This document shows positions 25,899 to 35,381 of a stretch of 64,000 bases of DNA, piece after piece. Origin of the DNA: Clostridiaceae bacterium (lineage in GTDB: Bacteria > Bacillota > Clostridia > DSM-8532); NCBI GenBank assembly GCA_012839205.1, contig DUNT01000078.1:1-64000 (forward strand), written 5' to 3'. Each line of letters starts with the position of its first letter. Position 1 is the stretch's first letter. The notes beneath the pieces were generated by a model, which ran no database searches, was not told the DNA's origin, and saw only the letters and a list, made by a program, of their open reading frames with translations. The translations under genes were made by a program, and so were the position numbers.

Positions 25899-26396
25899 TC
25901 ATCTTAAATACTTTAGTATTGCGCTCCACTCCCACATTAGCTTTTCAAGGTTATACCGGCCGTTTGCAGGACTTGTGGAAGGCAGAGTATGACATTTCAT
26001 ATTAGTATTAGGATAGCAGTATTTTCTGTATAACTCTCCTGCCTTTTTACCGTTGGTAAAAACAGCCTCAATATGGCAATTATCAAATATTATAGAAAGA
26101 TCATTGGCTACGGGGTTCATTATTGTGCTGTCCTTGGATTTTTCAATATCGCAGCTCTTTAATACATCCCAAAGAGCAATTCCTTCACAGGCCAACAGCT
26201 CCTTCTTTTCTTCAATAGTCTCCGGCAAAGGGTGTCCTGTCAGGCATGATAAAACCTCCCAGAAACGATTTTTAGGGTGTCCGTAATAAAAGTTTTCCTC
26301 CCTGGATTTAACTGAAGGAAATGTCCCCAGTATTAAAATTCGTGAATGATTATGATATACAGGTTCAAAGGGATGGACAACCAACCAGCTCACCAC
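25899..26396 (-). CDS. DNA-deoxyinosine glycosylase (UDG superfamily, family 6)
   Basis: A 165-residue base-excision repair enzyme. The family signature ILGTFPSVKSRE (about residues 22-33) and the NRFWEVLSCLTG helix are visible. The end carries HTLPSTSPAN, the second active-site loop of the superfamily. The hypoxanthine-DNA glycosylase subgroup releases hypoxanthine from deaminated adenine. It stands alone on its strand. Confidence 0.88.
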   Translation of the reverse strand: MVSWLVVHPFEPVYHNHSRILILGTFPSVKSREENFYYGHPKNRFWEVLSCLTGHPLPETIEEKKELLACEGIALWDVLKSCDIEKSKDSTIMNPVANDLSIIFDNCHIEAVFTNGKKAGELYRKYCYPNTNMKCHTLPSTSPANGRYNLEKLMWEWSAILKYLR

Positions 26397-26494
26397 CGTT
26401 CATTCAAACTTTTATTGAATATATGTAGCATTGTCAATACATTCTATTGATATCTATTACATCATATTTCTTTTCAAAACTTTTTGTGCAAAAC

Positions 26495-26932
26495 TTAAGT
26501 TTGTTCAATCAATTGTCTGAGGGCTCTCTCAAACTTTTCATCATCCTGGTATGTGCGCTTGCGGGTGCCTTTTGTGCGTCCGCCAGCTCTTCTGACTTTT
26601 TGACCTAAATGGCGTTCAAACAATAGTTTATCCATGTTATCCGAAGAAAAAATCATTCCGTTCTGATTTAAGGCTCTTGCTCCTTTGCCAAGCGCCAGAG
26701 CGGCCACGCCATAATCCTGAGTAACTACTATATCATTTTTACCTGTCATATTTATCAGCGCTATATCAACACCATCCCTGGCTTTATCCACTGTTATCAT
26801 CTCCACATTATCTTCATTTTTCCAGGCATGGCTGGTATCCATAAACATAACGACAGCAATATCTTTTTCTCTGCCTACTCTTATTATTAAATCCTTTACC
26901 GGGCATGCATCGGCATCTACTAATATCCGCAA
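26495..26932 (-). CDS. YaiI/YqxD family (DUF188) protein
   Basis: A 145-residue protein with the family start MRILVDADACPVKDLI and a PIN-like acidic pattern (VTQDYGVAALAL). A basic tail, RRAGGRTKGTRKRTYQDDEKF, suggests nucleic-acid contact. The family is widely conserved but without a settled function. The call rests on overall pattern. Confidence 0.9.
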   Translation of the reverse strand: MRILVDADACPVKDLIIRVGREKDIAVVMFMDTSHAWKNEDNVEMITVDKARDGVDIALINMTGKNDIVVTQDYGVAALALGKGARALNQNGMIFSSDNMDKLLFERHLGQKVRRAGGRTKGTRKRTYQDDEKFERALRQLIEQT

Positions 26933-27130
26933 AGTCTATTCCCCACCATTTCATGATTTTTATAAATTTAATTCTATCATGCTTTATAATGTTCCATTAC
27001 TTTCCGGGTAAAAAACATTGTTTTAGTTATAATATAGCAGTATAATTGAAAGGTGCAACTTTTTGAATCAGTTGCTGCAGTATAGAAACCTGTCAAAAAG
27101 TGCATCAGGGTTAACATCGCAGGAGGACTT

Positions 27131-27733
27131 ATGAACATAATTGTGCATCTTATGTTTGCAGTTACTTTAAGAAGACAGATTAAAAAGAAAATGGGTATAT
27201 CTTTAAATCTCCGCGGCTTTTTGTTCGGAAATATTCTGCCCGATATTAGCAAAAAATATGGCGAGTATCCTCATTATATGAAGGATGCACTTTCACATGT
27301 GGTAAAATCCAAGGACAACCTCCTGTTTAAAACTTCCGAACCTTTCTATTCGTACCGCTTTGCCAAGAATCTTGGAACTATAAACCACTATTTATCAGAC
27401 TTCTTTTGCCTTCCCCACACAGAGGGCTATAAAGGCTCCAAAGCTCATCACGGTTATTATGAATTTATGATGATCGCCCGCTACAGAAAGGGTTTAAAGG
27501 CTTTTCGCATGTTATTAAAGGAACAGGATTCCGATTTAAAGCAGAGAGATTTGATGTCCTTTATAGTGGATAAAAATAATACATACTCAAATAAAAAAGC
27601 ATCTGATGTTAATGATATTCGTTATGCACTTTATGCCGGGGCTAAATTTAATGAGTGCATATTGGCTCATTCAATGGCGGCAGTGGGTAAAGATCCGAGT
27701 TTTGAGAGTCTGCCAAGGGTTCAGACTATTTAG
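27131..27733 (+). CDS. Zinc-dependent phospholipase C family-like protein
   Basis: A 200-residue protein with spaced histidines and aspartates (NIIVHLMF, GNILPDISKKYG, LSHVV, INHYLSDFFCLPH and KAHHGYYEF). This is the pattern of the small zinc-dependent phospholipase C-like family found in Clostridia. AGGAGG precedes the ATG. No secretion signal is evident. It overlaps the convergent amidase gene by eight bases. Activity on lipids is not shown. Confidence 0.7.
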   Translation: MNIIVHLMFAVTLRRQIKKKMGISLNLRGFLFGNILPDISKKYGEYPHYMKDALSHVVKSKDNLLFKTSEPFYSYRFAKNLGTINHYLSDFFCLPHTEGYKGSKAHHGYYEFMMIARYRKGLKAFRMLLKEQDSDLKQRDLMSFIVDKNNTYSNKKASDVNDIRYALYAGAKFNECILAHSMAAVGKDPSFESLPRVQTI

Positions 27734-28334
27734 GGAATCCGGCACTTTTGTATCTCATAATCCGAAGCCTTGTATAAGTATCAGGAAAGTCTGAGAATTC
27801 GCTTAATGGTGCATCTAATCTGTCATAACTATGGCAGCATATTTTTATATCCTTATTAGATTCACCATTTTGGGTGACATACAGGCAATGTCCATACCGG
27901 TATGGAGAATATGTTTTTACTATAAGCTGTATTATATCACCTTCTCTTACACTTGATGGACTAAAACTTTGCCAGTCTCCCTCGTAAACCTTAAATGCCG
28001 AAGGCCCTGAATTCTTTGCGGCTAATGAGTAATCATGGAATTCAACTACCCGGCACCATTTATTGGACCCGCTGAAAAACAATGAACCATACCAAACCGA
28101 TGATATCATCCGAATTTGTTTCTTAATGCGTTCTTTGTTTTCATTTACTGTGTCATTATCAATCCCCGGAATCCACCCACCATATGCGGCCCAAACACAT
28201 TGACTGCAAAAATTTGTACAATCATTTCCGTTCCTGTCATAAAAAAACAACCTTTTATCCTCACTCAGGCTAAAATAATAGGCATATAAGCGGGCATAAG
28301 CTATACCTTTTTTCTCATCATAAACATAATTCAT
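27726..28334 (-). CDS. Amidase-domain (Amidase_6) protein
   Basis: A protein of about 200 residues with the putative amidase domain: GIAYARLYAYYF at the start and DCTNFCSQCVWAAYGG (about residues 37-52, catalytic cysteine expected). GDIIQL and GHCLYVTQ come later. The fold is NlpC/P60-related and such proteins often act on cell-wall or secreted peptides. The start at ATG 28334 follows a GGGG stretch. A longer TTG version lacks a ribosome binding site. No signal peptide is evident, so it may act in the spore or mother cell. Confidence 0.8.
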   Translation of the reverse strand: MNYVYDEKKGIAYARLYAYYFSLSEDKRLFFYDRNGNDCTNFCSQCVWAAYGGWIPGIDNDTVNENKERIKKQIRMISSVWYGSLFFSGSNKWCRVVEFHDYSLAAKNSGPSAFKVYEGDWQSFSPSSVREGDIIQLIVKTYSPYRYGHCLYVTQNGESNKDIKICCHSYDRLDAPLSEFSDFPDTYTRLRIMRYKSAGFPK

Positions 28335-28551
28335 TAGATTTACCCCGTCTGACTGTACCAAACTGAATGGCAGCAGCAACTCAGCTTAACCACATTTCTT
28401 AAAGCAGAATAGTCATGCAGTCTGTTGTTATTTATTGCCGTCACCAGTCTCCTGATTATAATTTATGCAGAATAGTTTCCATCTGAAATCTACGCATAAT
28501 TAAATATTTTTGCCATATTCTTTTAGTGGCGCTCATACATGAGGTGATAAC

Positions 28552-29643
28552 TTGTTTGTTATTATCAGAAAGAAAACCATTTTAGCTGCAGGCATGATAT
28601 TAATATGTCTTTCAGTAGCAACCGGTATTATTGGTTTCATTATCAATGATACTTCATCTTTGCGCACCATAAAGATTGATGAAGAAAAAAACTTTATTAA
28701 ATGGGTGGATTTTAATGTGCCTTATTCGGTGATGGAAAAAACCCTGGCTCTTGATATAAAATCTTACGGAAAAGAGACAAAGCTAAACTGGATTGAGCTT
28801 ATAGCCTATCTTGCCGCAAAATACGGCGGAAATTTCAAGAACTATAAAAGCTCTGACCTGGATAAGCTGGTAAAGCAGCTTAATGAAGGCTGTACAATGA
28901 CAGAACTTACCGCCGGCATGAAGCATTACTCCTATTATTATGAGGCATATTCGGCTGTATTAGGCGGTTTTGTGGGAGAATTTGAAATTCAGGCTGATGA
29001 TAAGGACAATCCAGGACAAAAAGTGTATGTGAAAAAATATGGGCTGAAGGCATTTTCACCAATTGCCAAGGGATATGGCTTTTCACACTATGATGACTTC
29101 GGCAACAGCAGGTCTTATGGGTTTCGCCGAAGACATCTGGGAAATGATCTTATTGGTAGCATAGGTACACCCATAATAGCAGTAGAATCAGGTATAGTGG
29201 AAGCAATGGGCTGGAATCAGTATGGTGGCTGGCGTATAGGAATACGGAGCTTTGATGGAAAGAGGTATTACTACTACGCCCATTTACGTAAAAATCACCC
29301 TTACAACAATATTATAGCTGAAGGGCAGATAGTTAAAGCAGGAGATGTCATAGGTTATCTTGGAATGACAGGTTACAGTACAAAAATGAATGTGAATAAT
29401 ATAAAAACACCACATCTTCATTTCGGCATGCAGCTTATATTTGATGAAAGCCAAAAAGAAAGCAATAATGAGATTTGGATTAATGTATATGAGATTGTCA
29501 AACTTCTTCAAAAGAATCGTTCACAAGTCATGAAAAATACCGAACTCAATGATTACTTCAGGGTCTATGATATTAAAGATCCTTCTGTTCCTGAAACCTT
29601 AGATGTTAATCCCGATTCTGTAACATCCAGTCCATCTCAATAA
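28552..29643 (+). CDS. M23-family (LytM) metallopeptidase
   Basis: A 363-residue protein. The start is TTG after GAGGTGAT, followed by a membrane anchor (about residues 8-32). The M23 domain is in the second half: RRRHLGNDLIGSIGTPIIAVESG (the His and Asp zinc ligands), YYYYAHLRK and PHLHFGMQ (catalytic and zinc His). It probably cleaves peptide cross-links of peptidoglycan. Two germination genes follow, cwlJ and gerQ. That context suggests a role in spore cortex or mother-cell wall, which is inference. Confidence 0.9.
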   Translation: MFVIIRKKTILAAGMILICLSVATGIIGFIINDTSSLRTIKIDEEKNFIKWVDFNVPYSVMEKTLALDIKSYGKETKLNWIELIAYLAAKYGGNFKNYKSSDLDKLVKQLNEGCTMTELTAGMKHYSYYYEAYSAVLGGFVGEFEIQADDKDNPGQKVYVKKYGLKAFSPIAKGYGFSHYDDFGNSRSYGFRRRHLGNDLIGSIGTPIIAVESGIVEAMGWNQYGGWRIGIRSFDGKRYYYYAHLRKNHPYNNIIAEGQIVKAGDVIGYLGMTGYSTKMNVNNIKTPHLHFGMQLIFDESQKESNNEIWINVYEIVKLLQKNRSQVMKNTELNDYFRVYDIKDPSVPETLDVNPDSVTSSPSQ

Positions 29644-29702
29644 TATAATGCTAATGGAGAATTCAAACAAGCTCCAGGTTAAATGGAAAAAGGAGATAAA
29701 TT

Positions 29703-30146
29703 ATGCCTTTATCAGCAAGAGAGATATTTGCCAGAATTATCAGATGTGAAGCTGAGGGCGAAGGTGACAATGGAATGAAGGCTGTTGCCACTGTCGTAAT
29801 GAATAGAGTTCATATTCCTTACGGCGAGTATCAAAGAGTATGCCAGGGAGATTTACGCCGTGTCATTATGCAGCCTGACCAATTTACATGTGTTAAAGAA
29901 ATCGTAGCTGGCCAGTACAATCCTCAAAATATTTACAATATGACGCCTTTACAGGTTCACTATGATATTGCGGATTGGGCACTCTCAGGTAATAAATCAT
30001 TGGCTGTAAATGATTGTCTTTGGTACTACAATCCTTTTAGCCCAGATTGTGCCGTATATTTCCCCGTAAATCGATCCGGAGTGTACCACAACCGAGTAGC
30101 CCAGCATTGTTTTTACACACCAACCCAGTATTATGCTCAGACCTGA
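29703..30146 (+). CDS. cwlJ: Cortex-lytic cell wall hydrolase, CwlJ/SleB family
   Basis: A 147-residue protein consisting of one Hydrolase_2 domain, like CwlJ and unlike SleB, which is longer and has a signal peptide. Visible features are the catalytic-region segments IIRCEAEGEGDNGMKAVATV and YQRVCQGDLRRVIMQPDQF. CwlJ degrades spore cortex peptidoglycan during germination. gerQ starts 33 bases downstream; GerQ is needed for CwlJ localisation in Bacillus. The pairing supports the assignment. Confidence 0.93.
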   Translation: MPLSAREIFARIIRCEAEGEGDNGMKAVATVVMNRVHIPYGEYQRVCQGDLRRVIMQPDQFTCVKEIVAGQYNPQNIYNMTPLQVHYDIADWALSGNKSLAVNDCLWYYNPFSPDCAVYFPVNRSGVYHNRVAQHCFYTPTQYYAQT

Positions 30147-30178
30147 TATAATTTTTGCAAGAAAAGAGGTTCACAGAT

Positions 30179-30703
30179 ATGAATAGTTTTACAAACCAAC
30201 CATCAGGTGTTACGCCCTACAATGTTCCATCTTGTCCCGGATGCACTGCTGGTACCATACCGGGTCAAGGGGGAATGCCAATGAACGTACCCTCGGGAGC
30301 TCCTCCTGTTGTCCCACCGTATATGGATCTGTTAAATCAAATGCCGACAGGCATTCCTGGGGGGCCCGGTTTGGGAACCGCACCTCAGTTCCAACAGCAA
30401 ATAACACAACAACTGCCTGGAATGGTCCCCAGTCAACAACCACCGGATACAACGCAGATTTTTCCCTGGAACCAGCCTATGCCTGTCACCGTTGAGAGTC
30501 TTCAATACATGAATGGCTTTATGCGTACACAGATTGGACGTAGGGTTACAGTTGAATTCTTAATAGGAACAAATACTCTTACAGATAAAACAGGTACTTT
30601 ATTGGCTGTTGGAGCAAATTACATATTGATAAACCCAATTGAAACTGATGATATACTCCTGTGTGACTTCTATTCAATTAAGTTTATGAAGTTCTATTAT
30701 TAA
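30179..30703 (+). CDS. gerQ: Spore coat protein GerQ
   Basis: A 174-residue protein with a proline- and glycine-rich N-terminal half and a compact C-terminal domain. The domain runs from MPVTVESLQYMNGFMRTQIG to IKFMKFYY, the conserved GerQ part. GerQ anchors the cortex-lytic enzyme CwlJ in the coat, matching the gene directly upstream. The ATG at 30179 follows GAGG. An upstream in-frame start at 30155 lacks a good ribosome binding site. Confidence 0.92.
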   Translation: MNSFTNQPSGVTPYNVPSCPGCTAGTIPGQGGMPMNVPSGAPPVVPPYMDLLNQMPTGIPGGPGLGTAPQFQQQITQQLPGMVPSQQPPDTTQIFPWNQPMPVTVESLQYMNGFMRTQIGRRVTVEFLIGTNTLTDKTGTLLAVGANYILINPIETDDILLCDFYSIKFMKFYY

Positions 30704-30732
30704 TTTGGCTTTGTTGAAATCAGTTAAACTGC

Positions 30733-30854
30733 AAAAGGTGCCTGTAGAGTGAGTCAACTGCGCCGCTTAAGTGAATCCATCCAGGATTCAAGTCGCGTAG
30801 CTACGCAATCCATGCTCCGCTTACGTCAGTTGACATCACTCACGGCACCTTTTT
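30733..30854. repeat. 122-bp imperfect inverted repeat downstream of gerQ
   Basis: Left arm AAAAGGTGCC-tgta-GAGTGA-gt-CAACTG and right arm CAGTTG-aca-TCACTC-ac-GGCACCTTTT match as an inverted pair of about 27 bases. The interior holds the palindrome GCGTAGCTACGC and GAATCC/GGATTC. The right end adds TTTTT, so it can act as a terminator for gerQ. A 24-base interior segment (CGCAATCCATGCTCCGCTTACGT) recurs at 37589. The size suggests a MITE-like non-autonomous element. No transposase is present. Confidence 0.7.
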
Positions 30855-30872
30855 ATTGACATAGGATCTAAT

Positions 30873-30900
30873 AAGATTCTTCGCTAACGCTCAGAATGAT
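30873..30900. repeat. Dispersed repeat, copy 3 (inverted)
   Basis: AGATTCTTCGCTAACGCTCAGAATGA is the reverse complement of the TCATTCTGAGCG unit of copies 1 and 4. It lies just after the 122-bp inverted repeat. Confidence 0.7.
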
Positions 30901-30931
30901 TTGAGAGGCTGTTTATAAGCAGCCTCTAAGT

Positions 30932-31231
30932 TTAAACATAGTTTTGTCTCTTGGATTTGGTTACTATATCAATTACAATACCCGTAACAAGAGATATTAT
31001 CAAAACTCCAAATGCCAGTAATGCTGTTATAAAGTATGCCAGATCCTCCATACCCGTTGAAAACCATACAGCCTTAATAACACATACTATGGTCACAATC
31101 AGAAGAACAATTGTAGGGATATACTTAAAGAACACCTTTTCTTTTGATAGTCTCCATATGATAACCTGAAGCCCTGATACTAATATTCCTATTACAGCAA
31201 TAAGCGTAATCATCCGTATTCCAACAGCCAT
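30932..31231 (-). CDS. Small integral membrane protein, unknown
   Basis: A 99-residue protein with three to four hydrophobic helices and a short basic tail, TKSKRQNYV. ATG 31231 has GAGGT six bases ahead, so a 10-residue longer version is rejected. I do not recognise the family. It lies 75 bases downstream of the CDF transporter gene, same strand, and may be co-transcribed. Confidence 0.65.
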   Translation of the reverse strand: MAVGIRMITLIAVIGILVSGLQVIIWRLSKEKVFFKYIPTIVLLIVTIVCVIKAVWFSTGMEDLAYFITALLAFGVLIISLVTGIVIDIVTKSKRQNYV

Positions 31232-31305
31232 TTTTACCTCAATTAATAAGGGCTTTGCCAATAATTCTCGAAATAGTTTTCCTGTTATCTGTCAGTTATA
31301 TTCAA

Positions 31306-32487
31306 TTAGTTATTGGTTGTAGAGGTGTACTCCCTATCAATCGTTATTACACTATGGAATGTGACATTAATTTTTTTGATTTCATCATCAATGTTTTTTC
31401 TCAGCTCAGTTTCACAGCAATTATAGGAGGAAGGCAATAATACATCAAATATCAGGTTACTGTGAGTCTTCCCTAATACAACCCGAAAGTCATGTATAGA
31501 TAATCTTTCATCTATTCCTCGTACTATTTCATCAACTTTCCGACGTAAATCATTTACCCTTTCATCGTCAATTACAATAGGGTCCATATGGATGACTGTA
31601 TTAACATTAAACCTGTTAGTTATTTCTTTTTCAATATTATCGATAAGATCATGGCTCTCCAGCAAATCCTCGTTTGCATCTACCTCCACATGAACAGAAG
31701 CAAAGGTTTTATTCGGGCCATAGCTATGGACCACAAGATCATGAAGTCCTAAAACTCCCTCATAGCTTAATATCTCCTTCTCAATAGCAGAAACCAGCTC
31801 CTGGTCAGGTGCAGTGCCCATAAGAAGATTAAGTGTTTCTTTAACCAGTTTAATCCCTGAATAAATAATAAACAGAGCAACTGCTATACCCATATAACCG
31901 TCAATCTGGATATTTGTTAATTTGGCAAAGACAGTGGCAGCCAGAACCGATGAAGTTGAAATAACATCATTCATACTATCCTGGCCTGTGGCAATCAAAG
32001 CCGTTGAATCTATGCGCCTTCCCAGGCTTTTATTTACAATCCCCTGCCAGAGTTTAATCAGTATGGATATTACAAGAACAATTACAGTCATGTAACTGAA
32101 CTCTATTGGATCAGGATTTAAAACCTTATCAAAGGATGCCTTTATTAGTTCAATGCCTAAAAGTAAAATAACTACCGACACTAAAAACCCGGTTATATAC
32201 TCTGCCCGGGCATGGCCATAGGGATGCTGCTCATCCGCCGGTTTTCTGGATAGTTTAAAGCCCACAAGGACAATGATAGATGACCCTGCGTCTGTCAGAT
32301 TGTTTACTGCGTCAGCAGTAACGGCAATACTGTTAAAAAGCAATCCTACAATAAATTTAATAGCAAACAGAAAAATATTCGTAACAATACCAAATACTCC
32401 AGCGAATGTTGCATATCTTCCTCTCACAACATTATCTGCAGTATTTTCATGGTCCTTTATAAACAGTTGCAACATCCGCTCAATCAT
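31306..32487 (-). CDS. Cation diffusion facilitator (CDF) transporter
   Basis: A 393-residue transporter with about six helices followed by a cytoplasmic domain. Metal-site segments are TADAVNNLTDAGSS (about residues 57-70) and ATGQDSMNDVISTS (about 165-178), the DxxxD-type positions. The C-terminal region (LGLHDLVVHSYGPNKTFASVHVEVD) is the regulatory fold. CDF proteins export Zn2+, Mn2+, Fe2+ or Co2+ by proton exchange. Metal specificity is not clear. The zinc regulon nearby is suggestive only. Confidence 0.92.
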   Translation of the reverse strand: MIERMLQLFIKDHENTADNVVRGRYATFAGVFGIVTNIFLFAIKFIVGLLFNSIAVTADAVNNLTDAGSSIIVLVGFKLSRKPADEQHPYGHARAEYITGFLVSVVILLLGIELIKASFDKVLNPDPIEFSYMTVIVLVISILIKLWQGIVNKSLGRRIDSTALIATGQDSMNDVISTSSVLAATVFAKLTNIQIDGYMGIAVALFIIYSGIKLVKETLNLLMGTAPDQELVSAIEKEILSYEGVLGLHDLVVHSYGPNKTFASVHVEVDANEDLLESHDLIDNIEKEITNRFNVNTVIHMDPIVIDDERVNDLRRKVDEIVRGIDERLSIHDFRVVLGKTHSNLIFDVLLPSSYNCCETELRKNIDDEIKKINVTFHSVITIDREYTSTTNN

Positions 32488-32580
32488 TCTATTCCCTCAT
32501 ACCAGCTTTTCCTTATACTATTTTACTACCTGCATAGATTAATAGACTAAAAAGTTCTCTGCAAAAAGCCAGCAGTAAAT

Positions 32581-33807
32581 CTATAATGAAATAAAATTCT
32601 GAACCAAAGATTCCAATGTGTCTCTTTTGCGGATTAGTCTGGCTTCTCCGTTAAGATCTATAAGTACCTCGGCAGGTCGAAGCCTGCAATTGTAATTTGA
32701 CGACATGACATAACCGTAAGCACCGGCATTAAATACAGTTATTATATCACCAACTTCAGCAACTGGAATCTCCCTCTGGTGGGCAAGTATATCACCACTC
32801 TCACAAATATTTCCTACAATTGTTGCTATTACCCGGGTATGGTTCTTATTCATTTTGTTATTCCTCTTTACTATTTTCACCTCATGATATGAATCATACA
32901 TAACAGGCCGGGCAAGAACATTAAAACCTATATCTGTTCCGATGTAGGTTGTATCATAGCTTTTTTTCACTGAGTTAATACTGCCCAGCAAAACTCCGCA
33001 TTCTGCCACAATATACCGGCCGGGTTCTATTTTGAATTCTATTTCCTTATTGGGGTACCCCTCCAAAAACCTCGTTAACACTATATCCAGCTCTTTACCG
33101 AGTTTCTCCAAATCCAGTCTGCTTTCCCCGGGTTTGTAAGGAACGCCGAAACCTCCCCCGATATCCAAAAAGGATATATTCGGAAATTCTTTAGCTATCT
33201 CCAAAAACGAGCAAACACCCTCAATGTAATCCTGCCAATCAAGGAAAAGCGAGCCTATATGTTGATTTATACCTTCTAAAGTCAAATTATACTTTTCAAC
33301 GATAGCCTTAACCTGGGGTATCAATTCCTTTTGCACTCCAAATTTAGTTTTTTCCCCGGCGGTTATTACCTTCTCGTGGTGTCCCGCACCTTTCCCGGGA
33401 TTGAAACGCACAGCTACTTTACCACCGGGATTAATCTGCCCGTACATTTCCAGTTGAGAGAGTGAATCTACACTTATTAAAATATTTCTGTCAATTGCAT
33501 AACGCATTTCCTCGGCTGATACATTATTGCTTATGAAAAAAATCTGCTTGCTGTCAAAGCCGGCCAATTGTTCGATGTATATTTCTCCGGGGGACATGGC
33601 ATCAACATCCAGACCTTCGTCTCTTATTATTTTCAAAAGTTCTAAATTAGTGTTGGCTTTGGCAGAGTAGTTTACTCTCAAATTCTTGCTCGGAAGAAGG
33701 TTTTTCATCTCTCTGCATCTTTCCCTTAAAATTGCTTCGGAATATACATAAAGAGGTGTCCCATATTCTTTCTCTAATTCAAAAATTGTATCATTCGATA
33801 GAAACAT
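32581..33807 (-). CDS. lysA: Diaminopimelate decarboxylase
   Basis: A 408-residue fold III PLP enzyme making L-lysine from meso-diaminopimelate. The PLP lysine is Lys 50 in VNYSAKANTN. The PLP phosphate loop is SFLDIGGGFGVPY and the PLP-contact segment is KIEPGRYIVAE. The active-site cysteine segment is NICESGD. Length and motifs match LysA of Firmicutes. It is transcribed from its own promoter. No lysine riboswitch or L-box elements were seen in the leader. Confidence 0.95.
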   Translation of the reverse strand: MFLSNDTIFELEKEYGTPLYVYSEAILRERCREMKNLLPSKNLRVNYSAKANTNLELLKIIRDEGLDVDAMSPGEIYIEQLAGFDSKQIFFISNNVSAEEMRYAIDRNILISVDSLSQLEMYGQINPGGKVAVRFNPGKGAGHHEKVITAGEKTKFGVQKELIPQVKAIVEKYNLTLEGINQHIGSLFLDWQDYIEGVCSFLEIAKEFPNISFLDIGGGFGVPYKPGESRLDLEKLGKELDIVLTRFLEGYPNKEIEFKIEPGRYIVAECGVLLGSINSVKKSYDTTYIGTDIGFNVLARPVMYDSYHEVKIVKRNNKMNKNHTRVIATIVGNICESGDILAHQREIPVAEVGDIITVFNAGAYGYVMSSNYNCRLRPAEVLIDLNGEARLIRKRDTLESLVQNFISL

Positions 33808-33929
33808 ATATCAAACTCCTTACCATATGCTATGCCCTTCTTTTACATATTTCGTTCTATCAGTTCTCCTATTCAAGATATGCTCCAGGTACCAATCAGT
33901 CACCTTAAGTGTTTTTTGATTTAAGAAAA

Positions 33930-33958
33930 ACTATATATTAAGGTAAAATGTTTGTCAA
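33930..33958 (-). promoter_or_regulatory. Promoter of lysA
   Basis: Perfect TTGACA (33953-33958), 17-base spacer and TATAGT (33930-33935) on the minus strand. The transcript would have a leader of about 115 bases. The rest of the 33808-34066 gap shows nothing else recognisable. Confidence 0.8.
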
Positions 33959-34066
33959 TAAAATGTGCGCAATCTGTATGCTATTTCAAAACATCTTTCT
34001 TTAATAACAAACCCATCATAACCTTCCTTGATCATTCATATAAAGAATTAAAGTGAGAATTAAGCC

Positions 34067-34504
34067 TTAGTCCTCAGTTTTTGATTCACAACCATCGCAA
34101 TATCCGTATACCTCAAGATTATGGCCTTTTACAGTAAAATTAAATTTGCTTTCAATGAGTTTTTCATATTCTTCAAGAGGACATCCGGTAACCGGCTGCA
34201 TTTTATGACATTTGATGCATATCATATGATGCCGATGCTCATTATGATTATATTCAAACACAGCTTTGTTGTAATCTGGCAATATGCTTTTAATAACAAT
34301 ACCTTTTTTATACAATGCCTCCAGACTCCTGTATACAGTAGAAAGACTAATTGAGATACCTTTTTTCTTAAGCTCAATATACAAACTCTCAGCAGAAACC
34401 GGCAGTTTGCTTTTTTCCAGGGATTCCAGTATTGCATATCTATGTTTTGTTACCTTAAGATTCCGGTTTTTTAATATATCATTATAATTTTTTTTGGCTC
34501 CCAT
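34067..34504 (-). CDS. zur: Fur-family regulator, probable Zur
   Basis: A 145-residue winged-helix regulator. The DNA-binding part (about 15-85) is followed by the metal domain, with EHRHHMICIKCHKMQPV and CDGC, the CxxC pair of the structural zinc site. It is the last gene of a zinc-uptake operon, 12 bases after the permease. That position and the Zur-like box upstream of znuA argue for Zur over Fur or PerR. The metal cannot be proved from sequence alone. Confidence 0.85.
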   Translation of the reverse strand: MGAKKNYNDILKNRNLKVTKHRYAILESLEKSKLPVSAESLYIELKKKGISISLSTVYRSLEALYKKGIVIKSILPDYNKAVFEYNHNEHRHHMICIKCHKMQPVTGCPLEEYEKLIESKFNFTVKGHNLEVYGYCDGCESKTED

Positions 34505-34516
34505 TATAAATCCTCC

Positions 34517-35365
34517 TCAGGCAAACTTCTTTCTCAAAAAATATGTGGCGAAAAAGATAATTGCCAAAATAATTACAATGGTTGAGCCGGTGGCAGTCTC
34601 AATATAATATGACAGAATAAGACCGGCAACTCCTGAAAAAACAGAAAAAACAAGGGCTAAAATATGGTACTGTCTCTGATTTTGAGCAATATTTCGGGCT
34701 GATGCTGCCGGGAGAACCAAAAACGAATTAATCACCAATAAACCTATCCATGACATTGAAACAGTAACAATAACGGCGACAGCACAACTGAATATAACCT
34801 CATACCAGAAGGTATGTATTCCCCTGCTTCCTGCCAATGACGGGTTCACGCTGACAATCAGCAGCTTATTAAATACCAGAAACCAAAATACTGCCACAAG
34901 AAAAAGAACAACGGCCAGTAATAATATCTCCTTTGGTGTAATACTCAATATATCACCAATCAAATAAGTATTTAGCTTAGCAAAGCTCTTGCCCCCAAGA
35001 GTGGCAAGAAATATTCCCAAAGCAATAGCGGTAGAAGAAAAGACTCCGATAACTGTATCGCTGGCCATTTTACTCTTATGTTTAATAAGAGCTATGAGAA
35101 AAGCAAATACTATTGAGAATACTACTGCTGAACTTATAGGTTGAACAAAGCCTAAAAGCCCACCAATAGCTACGCCTGTAAAGGCTCCATGACCCAGTGC
35201 ATCGGAAAAAAATGACATCCTGTTATTAACCACCATTGTCCCCAATAAAGCAAATATAGGTGTTAAAAGTATAATTGAAAGCAGCGCATTCTTCATAAAA
35301 ATCATTTGCCCTGCTTTTGCCCATTCAAAGGGCAGTATTTCTAAAAGTTTATACCAAAACTCCAT
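34517..35365 (-). CDS. znuB: Zinc ABC transporter permease
   Basis: A 282-residue membrane protein with about eight helices, ABC-3 family. It contains the segment DALGHGAFTGVAIGGLLGF (about residues 56-74), the metal-transporter permease signature. It works with the ATPase and the binding protein encoded upstream. Manganese is an alternative substrate, but the Zur-like gene and site favour zinc. Confidence 0.93.
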   Translation of the reverse strand: MEFWYKLLEILPFEWAKAGQMIFMKNALLSIILLTPIFALLGTMVVNNRMSFFSDALGHGAFTGVAIGGLLGFVQPISSAVVFSIVFAFLIALIKHKSKMASDTVIGVFSSTAIALGIFLATLGGKSFAKLNTYLIGDILSITPKEILLLAVVLFLVAVFWFLVFNKLLIVSVNPSLAGSRGIHTFWYEVIFSCAVAVIVTVSMSWIGLLVINSFLVLPAASARNIAQNQRQYHILALVFSVFSGVAGLILSYYIETATGSTIVIILAIIFFATYFLRKKFA

Positions 35366-35381
35366 TAATTTTTGTCTCCCC

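Noticed and set aside
33808-33923. Lysine riboswitch ahead of lysA
   Set aside because: None of the conserved lysine-aptamer segments was seen in the 115-base leader.
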